Positions 42,601 to 46,019 of a stretch of 46,019 nucleotides of DNA are shown piece by piece. The translations under genes were made by a program, and so were the position numbers. Location of the stretch: NCBI GenBank assembly GCA_017428055.1, contig JAFRRN010000088.1:1-46019 (forward strand). The letters run 5' to 3'. Position 1 is the stretch's first letter; each line of letters starts with the position of its first letter. Under the pieces are notes generated by a model. It was given only the letters and a program-made list of their open reading frames with translations. It made no database searches and was not told the DNA's origin. The stretch comes from Prevotella sp. (GTDB lineage Bacteria; Bacteroidota; Bacteroidia; Bacteroidales; Bacteroidaceae).

Positions 42601-43268
42601 AGGTGAACATCAAGGTGAAGCAACCCCTGCAAGCCATCATGGTGCCCGTGGCCGATGAGAAGCAGAAGGCACGTATCGATGCCGTTAAGTCGCTGATCTT
42701 GCATGAGGTGGATGTCAAGGAGTTACGTTTCGTCGAAGGCAGTGGTATGTTGGTGAAGAAGGTGAAATGCAACTTCCGCACCATGGGTAAGAAATTCGGC
42801 AAGTTGATGAAGGGCATCGCCGCATATATGAATGCCATCTCGCAAGAGGAGATTGCCACTTTGGAGAACACTGGCGTTCTTTCCTTGAATACCGAAGGAC
42901 AAGACATCGTTATTGAGAAAGAAGATGTGGAAATCTTCAGCGACGACATCCCCGGATGGCTCGTTATCAATGAAGGAAATTTAACGGTGGCTTTGGAAAT
43001 CGAACTGACCGACGAGCTTCGCAACGAGGGTATGGCACGTGAGTTGATCAATCGCATCCAGAAGTTGCGCAAGGAGACAGGGCTTGAGATTACCGACCGT
43101 ATCGATGTCGTCGTGGGGCCGAATGCGCAAATGGATGCCGCGATAGCCGCCTTTGGTGATTTCATCAAGGCGCAGGTGCTTGCCGACTCCCTTGCCGTTG
43201 CCGATAATGACGGTGTAGTCATGGAATTTGATGAATTTAACCTACATATACAAATAAGTAAAACTTAA
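39693..43268 (+). CDS. ileS: Isoleucyl-tRNA synthetase
   Basis: A class I aminoacyl-tRNA synthetase of 1191 residues that charges tRNA-Ile. The start at 39693 (MKGKKFAEYKGLNLTDINNQ) lies downstream of the promoter. The HIGH-type motif is ANGHPGIHHVLAR (about 53-65), and the KMSKS-type motif reads KGNKMSKHLGN (about 744-754). The CP1 editing domain lies between them (TAWTTTPWTLPSNTALCV is its threonine-rich site). The anticodon-binding domain and a long C-terminal extension follow. The length exceeds E. coli IleS (938) and fits the longer eukaryote-like type found in this phylum. It heads an operon running on to nadC. Confidence 0.96.
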   Translation: MKGKKFAEYKGLNLTDINNQVLVDWERKNIFLKSISEREGCPQFVFFEGPPSANGHPGIHHVLARSIKDTFNRYKTMKGYQVHRKAGWDTHGLPVELGVEKELGITKADIDNHDSDKYISVEDYNRKCRENVMKFTAEWRELTEKMGYFVDLDHPYITYDNKYIETLWWLLRQLYDKGLLYKGYTIQPYSPAAGTGLSSHELNQPGCYRDVKDTVVTGLFALDGDAGILVPVAERGWGKVYFTAWTTTPWTLPSNTALCVGPNIDYVAVETYNPYNAERVTLIMAEARVAAYFNPEGNITDGDEMPEYKKGEKFVPYRIVGHYKGTELVGLRYRQLMPWVKPCAKVDGNAPAYVREYAAAHPEKVFVGETGKDRFVEMEECAFRVIPGDYVTTEDGTGIVHIAPTFGADDAKVAKDAHVPALYLINKKGETRPMVDLEGKYYVIDELDDNFKKACLGEGYANHAGDFVKNAYKPEFNIDGRYDEKAANKAEDLNIVICMEMKQEGVALKIEKHVHNYPHCWRTDKPVLYYPLDSWFIRSTARKERMVELNKTINWQPESTGTGRFGNWLENLNDWNLSRSRFWGTPLPIWRDEDGAEVCIGSIEQLYEEIDKAVAAGIMPSNPLKDKGFVVGDYSQENYDKIDLHRPYVDNIVLVSASGKPMKRESDLIDVWFDSGSMPYAQVHYPFENKEAIDNRLAFPADFINEGVDQTRGWFFTLHAIATMVFDSVAFKNVISTGLVLDAKGNKMSKHLGNVTNPFDMIGKYGADPVRFYMMTNSEPWDNLKFDPEGVDECRRKLFGTLYNTYSFFAMYANVDGFEPSMCADKVGQRPEIDRWILSKVNSLIEDVECEMEGYDPTRAGRLIDAFVNDDLSNWYVRLNRKRFWGKEMSEDKLSAYQTLYTCLMTVAKLLAPFAPFYADRLYIDLLGEKESVHLDRFPVADSALIDKELEARMDMAQRISSMVLALRRKVNIKVKQPLQAIMVPVADEKQKARIDAVKSLILHEVDVKELRFVEGSGMLVKKVKCNFRTMGKKFGKLMKGIAAYMNAISQEEIATLENTGVLSLNTEGQDIVIEKEDVEIFSDDIPGWLVINEGNLTVALEIELTDELRNEGMARELINRIQKLRKETGLEITDRIDVVVGPNAQMDAAIAAFGDFIKAQVLADSLAVADNDGVVMEFDEFNLHIQISKT

Positions 43269-43279
43269 TCTAATTACCG

Positions 43280-43663
43280 ATGTCTGAAAGAAAACGTTAT
43301 AGCGACGAGGAACTGGAAGAGTTCCGCGCTATCATCAATGAGAAGATTAAATTGGCTCGTAGAGACTACGATGCCATGATGAGACAGATTACGAATGCCG
43401 ATGGCAATGATGTGGATGACACCCAGCCTACGTATAAGGCGTTGGAAGAGGGTAGCATGGCGCAATCCAAGGAGGAGTTGATGCAACTGGCCTACCGCCA
43501 GCAGAAATTCATCCAGGGATTGGAAGCCGCACTCCTGCGCATCGAAAACAAGACCTACGGCATTGACCGCATTACGGGAGAACTGATTCCGAAAGAGCGT
43601 CTTCGCGCCGTGCCACATGCTACGTTGAGCGTCTCCTCTAAGATGCAGCAAGTGAAGAAATGA
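43280..43663 (+). CDS. TraR/DksA family protein without zinc-finger cysteines
   Basis: A 127-residue DksA/TraR-like protein, probably acting in the secondary channel of RNA polymerase. It has the coiled-coil helices of the family (SDEELEEFRAIINEKIKLAR to AYRQQKFIQGLEAALLRIENKTYG). The region that normally carries the C4 zinc finger reads TYGIDRITGELIPKERLRAV, with D where G-x-C is usual and no cysteine anywhere. The coiled-coil tip keeps acidic residues (DGNDVDD). The gene starts 11 bp after ileS and overlaps lspA by four bases, so it is in the same operon. Confidence 0.85.
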   Translation: MSERKRYSDEELEEFRAIINEKIKLARRDYDAMMRQITNADGNDVDDTQPTYKALEEGSMAQSKEELMQLAYRQQKFIQGLEAALLRIENKTYGIDRITGELIPKERLRAVPHATLSVSSKMQQVKK

Positions 43664-44364
43664 AGGAGGAGAGAGGTAAAAGGGCAGATGGCTGGTTGGC
43701 ATGTCTGATTGTCTTGGCTTTGGTCATCATCGACCAGGTGATTAAGATCGAAGTGAAGACACATCTATGCCTTGGTGAGTCGATACGGATAACCGACTGG
43801 TTTTATATCGACTTCATCGAGAATAATGGCATGGCATTCGGCATGACCTTTTTCAACAAGCTTGTGTTGAGCCTCTTCCGCCTGTTTGCCATCAGTGCCA
43901 TTGGGTATTACATCTATCGGGTGATACGACGGCAGCACCACACGGGCTACGTAGTGGTGCTGTCTGTCATCATGGCGGGGGCACTTGGAAACCTCTTCGA
44001 CTCGATTTTCTACGGACTAATCTTCAGTAATTCGTCTCCATTCTACGCCTCGTATTTCGTGCCTTTCGGCACAGGGTATGCCCCTGTCCTGCAAGGCAAG
44101 GTGGTAGATATGTTCTATTTTCCCTTGATTGTCAGTACATGGCCTGAGTGGGTACCCTTCTTTGGAGGTGAGGACTTCATCTTCTTCTCGCCTGTGTTCA
44201 ATTTTGCCGATGCTTGCGTGAGTGTGGGCATTGTCGTATTGTTTCTATTCTACCGCAAGGATTTGGAACAACTTGGCGAGACGATGAAGGGGAAAAAACT
44301 ATCTGAAAGTGTCCAAACACCTATTGAGCCTCATTCTGATGATGTGATGAAAGGGGGTGCGTGA
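43660..44364 (+). CDS. lspA: Lipoprotein signal peptidase (signal peptidase II)
   Basis: An inner-membrane aspartyl protease that cleaves signal peptides of lipoproteins after lipid attachment. Four membrane helices are visible in 234 residues. The catalytic aspartates are D114 in GALGNLFDSIFYG and D184 in FNFADACVSVG, and the conserved FIENNGMAFGM is present. An insertion between the two aspartates (about 120-180, with FSNSSPFYASYFVPFGTGY) is longer than in E. coli LspA (164 residues), as is common in Bacteroidetes. Its start overlaps the DksA-like gene by four bases. The gene downstream encodes a lipoprotein, a likely substrate. Confidence 0.95.
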   Translation: MKEERGKRADGWLACLIVLALVIIDQVIKIEVKTHLCLGESIRITDWFYIDFIENNGMAFGMTFFNKLVLSLFRLFAISAIGYYIYRVIRRQHHTGYVVVLSVIMAGALGNLFDSIFYGLIFSNSSPFYASYFVPFGTGYAPVLQGKVVDMFYFPLIVSTWPEWVPFFGGEDFIFFSPVFNFADACVSVGIVVLFLFYRKDLEQLGETMKGKKLSESVQTPIEPHSDDVMKGGA

Positions 44365-45344
44365 TGAGACGTACCGCCTTTTCCCCTCTGTTGTCCTTTA
44401 TATCTGCCATCATCCTTTTGGCGGGATGCAAGCCAAGTGTACCCAGTAGGTACATCCAACCTGGCAAGATGGAAGATATTCTTTATGATTACCATATAGC
44501 TGAGGCGATGGCTACCGACTATGAGAACAGGAACGACACGTTGCTGACTCGGGTATATAAGTTGGCTGTGCTGAAGAAACATGGATGCACGGAGGCGGAG
44601 TTTGACTCCTCCATGGTGTATTATATGCGGCATACCGAGCGCTTACATAAGATTTATGAGACGCTTGCCACTCGTTTAGGAAACACCGCCATAGCCCTTG
44701 GTGCATCAGAGAGTGAGATTAATAGATTCAACACCCTCTCGTCAATAGGAGATACTGCGAATGTGTGGAATGGCGAAACGTCGTTTGTCCTTATGCAGCA
44801 TCCTGCTTTCAACAAGTATTCATTTATGATAGAGGCAGACACCACGTTCCATGCCGGCGACAAGGTGATGTTGCAGTTTGATAGCCAGTTTGTCTTCCAA
44901 GACGGAATCCGTAATGGCATCGTAGTAATGGCAATGAGGTTGGCAAACGACAGTGTGATAGTACGCAACATCCACGTGTCTAATTCCAACCATCAGACGA
45001 TGGAGGTCCAAGACATCAAGCGTGTGGGCATTAAGGAGGTCAAGGGTTTCTTCCTCTTAAACAACAATCTCAATCGAGCGATAGAGAACCAAACGACGCT
45101 CAAATTGATGATTGTCAATCGTATAGCATTAGTCCGTATGCATACCCCTGAGCCGTTTACCGTTCCCGTCAATGAAGTACATAAAGATACAATGGAACGG
45201 CAGTTGCCTTCTCCTGCCCATACAGGAACGAAGCCTTCCGCACCCCCGTCATTGAATCCAAGGATTCCCCATGAACCCACCTTGCGCCAACAGCCTGCGC
45301 TTAGGGAGATGAAAGTTGAACAGAAATCATTAAACGTACAATAA
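44364..45344 (+). CDS. DUF4296 lipoprotein
   Basis: A 326-residue lipoprotein: MRRTAFSPLLSFISAIILLA followed by GCKPS gives a lipobox. The DUF4296 domain follows (about 30-115: RYIQPGKMEDILYDYHIAEA, the KHGCTEAEFDSSMVYYMRH segment, HKIYETLATRLG). The remaining beta-rich part has no recognised family, and a Pro-rich tail ends it. The ATG at 44364 overlaps the lspA stop by one base; a GTG just upstream at 44361 is an alternative. DUF4296 genes are often next to lspA in this phylum, as here. Function is unknown. Confidence 0.82.
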   Translation: MRRTAFSPLLSFISAIILLAGCKPSVPSRYIQPGKMEDILYDYHIAEAMATDYENRNDTLLTRVYKLAVLKKHGCTEAEFDSSMVYYMRHTERLHKIYETLATRLGNTAIALGASESEINRFNTLSSIGDTANVWNGETSFVLMQHPAFNKYSFMIEADTTFHAGDKVMLQFDSQFVFQDGIRNGIVVMAMRLANDSVIVRNIHVSNSNHQTMEVQDIKRVGIKEVKGFFLLNNNLNRAIENQTTLKLMIVNRIALVRMHTPEPFTVPVNEVHKDTMERQLPSPAHTGTKPSAPPSLNPRIPHEPTLRQQPALREMKVEQKSLNVQ

Positions 45345-45354
45345 CAATAAGACT

Positions 45355-46019
45355 ATGTTGAGTGTAAATGAATTAGTAGACCGCTTGATTGATCTCGCCT
45401 TTGCCGAGGACATAGGTGATGGCGACCATACCACGTTGTGTTGCATCCCCGAGGATGCCATGGGCAAGTCGCATCTGTTGATCAAGGAGAATGGTATCTT
45501 GGCAGGTGTGGAGATTGCCAAGGAAGTGTTCCGCCGTTTCGACCCTACTATGCAGGTGGAGGTGTTGATGGAGGATGGCTCCCCCGTCAAGGTCGGCGAC
45601 ATCGCCATGGTGGTGACAGGGAAAATCCGCTCATTGCTACAGACAGAACGCCTCATGCTGAACATCATGCAGCGTATGAGTGGTATCGCCACGACGACCC
45701 ACAAATATGTGGAGCGGTTGGAGGGTACGCATACGCATGTGCTTGACACCCGCAAAACCACGCCGGGACTTCGTATGTTGGAGAAGCAAGCCGTGAAGAT
45801 TGGCGGTGGCATGAACCATCGCATCGGTCTCTTCGACATGATTCTCCTCAAGGACAACCATGTGGACTTTGCTGGGGGTATCGAGAATGCCATCGACCGT
45901 TGCCATGCCTACTTGCAGGAGAAAGGCTTGGATCTGAAGATTGAGATAGAGGTGCGTAATTTCGATGAGCTACAACAGGTGCTTGACCATGGTGGCGTGA
46001 ACCGCATCATGCTTGACAA
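45355..46019 (+). CDS. nadC: Nicotinate-nucleotide pyrophosphorylase (quinolinate phosphoribosyltransferase), 3' end outside window
   Basis: NadC makes nicotinate mononucleotide from quinolinate and PRPP in de novo NAD synthesis. The visible 221 codons start MLSVNELVDRLIDLAFAEDI and show GDGDHTTLCCIP, the helix RLMLNIMQRMSGIATTT, the substrate-binding block LDTRKTTPGLRMLEKQAVKIGGG with GMNHRIGLFDMILLKDNH, and IEIEVRNFDEL. These are the hallmark NadC motifs with their Arg, Lys and His residues. About 60 codons are missing at the right edge. It lies 10 bp after the DUF4296 gene, so it probably belongs to the ileS operon. Confidence 0.95.
   Translation, partial: MLSVNELVDRLIDLAFAEDIGDGDHTTLCCIPEDAMGKSHLLIKENGILAGVEIAKEVFRRFDPTMQVEVLMEDGSPVKVGDIAMVVTGKIRSLLQTERLMLNIMQRMSGIATTTHKYVERLEGTHTHVLDTRKTTPGLRMLEKQAVKIGGGMNHRIGLFDMILLKDNHVDFAGGIENAIDRCHAYLQEKGLDLKIEIEVRNFDELQQVLDHGGVNRIMLD

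Overview
The window reads as chromosome of a Bacteroidales bacterium, most likely Prevotella or a close relative. The evidence is a complete nqrABCDEF operon, a Rho factor with a long charged N-terminal insert, STN-domain outer-membrane receptors behind an ECF sigma factor, a long-form isoleucyl-tRNA synthetase, weak Shine-Dalgarno sites, and many promoters of the Bacteroidetes type (TAnnTTTG -7 box, sometimes with TTTG about 20 nt upstream). No tRNA, transposase, prophage or CRISPR array was seen; the only structured RNA gene recognised is rnpB.

Layout. 1-2125 (minus): GH2 glycosidase running off the left edge. 2365-3729 (plus): two small two-gene modules (DUF4160/DUF2442 and antitoxin/PIN toxin), each followed by the same nested hairpin. 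4101-4203: a structured intergenic element. 4354-5991 (minus): family-10-like glycosidase (COG1649). 6381-8857 (plus): an AT-rich type II restriction-modification pair (TdeIII-like nuclease plus C5-cytosine methylase). 8875-11476 (plus): a DUF362 lipoprotein and an (alpha/alpha)6-barrel glycosidase. 11463-12680 (minus): a MORN-like membrane protein. 12835-18715 (minus): nqrA-F, the sodium-pumping NADH:quinone reductase. 18831-27343 (plus): tamB, rpsA, rho. 27730-30042 (minus): ykvA-like gene, yihY/brkB-like gene and rnpB. 30163-37566 (minus): ECF sigma factor, short anti-sigma protein and two STN-containing TonB-dependent receptors, all coupled by 4-base overlaps. 37905-39362 (plus): HtrA/DegP protease. 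39693-46019 (plus): ileS, a zinc-finger-less DksA/TraR protein, lspA, a DUF4296 lipoprotein and nadC, which runs off the right edge.

The most unusual signal is a 99-bp imperfect palindrome built of ATGAAGA-type heptamers. It sits in frame inside two unrelated envelope genes, at 2-100 in the GH2 gene and 34416-34514 in a receptor. Both copies encode a homologous 33-residue peptide (19 of 33 identical), and the neighbouring receptor paralogue lacks it at the matching place. This looks like a protein-coding palindromic mobile or repeat element, comparable in concept to the palindromic elements of Rickettsia. Two further repeat families each occur twice: a 22-bp degenerate tandem repeat (17246-17311 and 27472-27541) and the nested hairpin behind the two toxin-antitoxin-like modules (2959-3002 and 3743-3786).

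Functionally the window mixes housekeeping operons (respiration, ribosome, termination, lipoprotein processing, NAD synthesis) with envelope and glycan-use genes and a small defence/toxin cluster at 2.3-8.9 kb.
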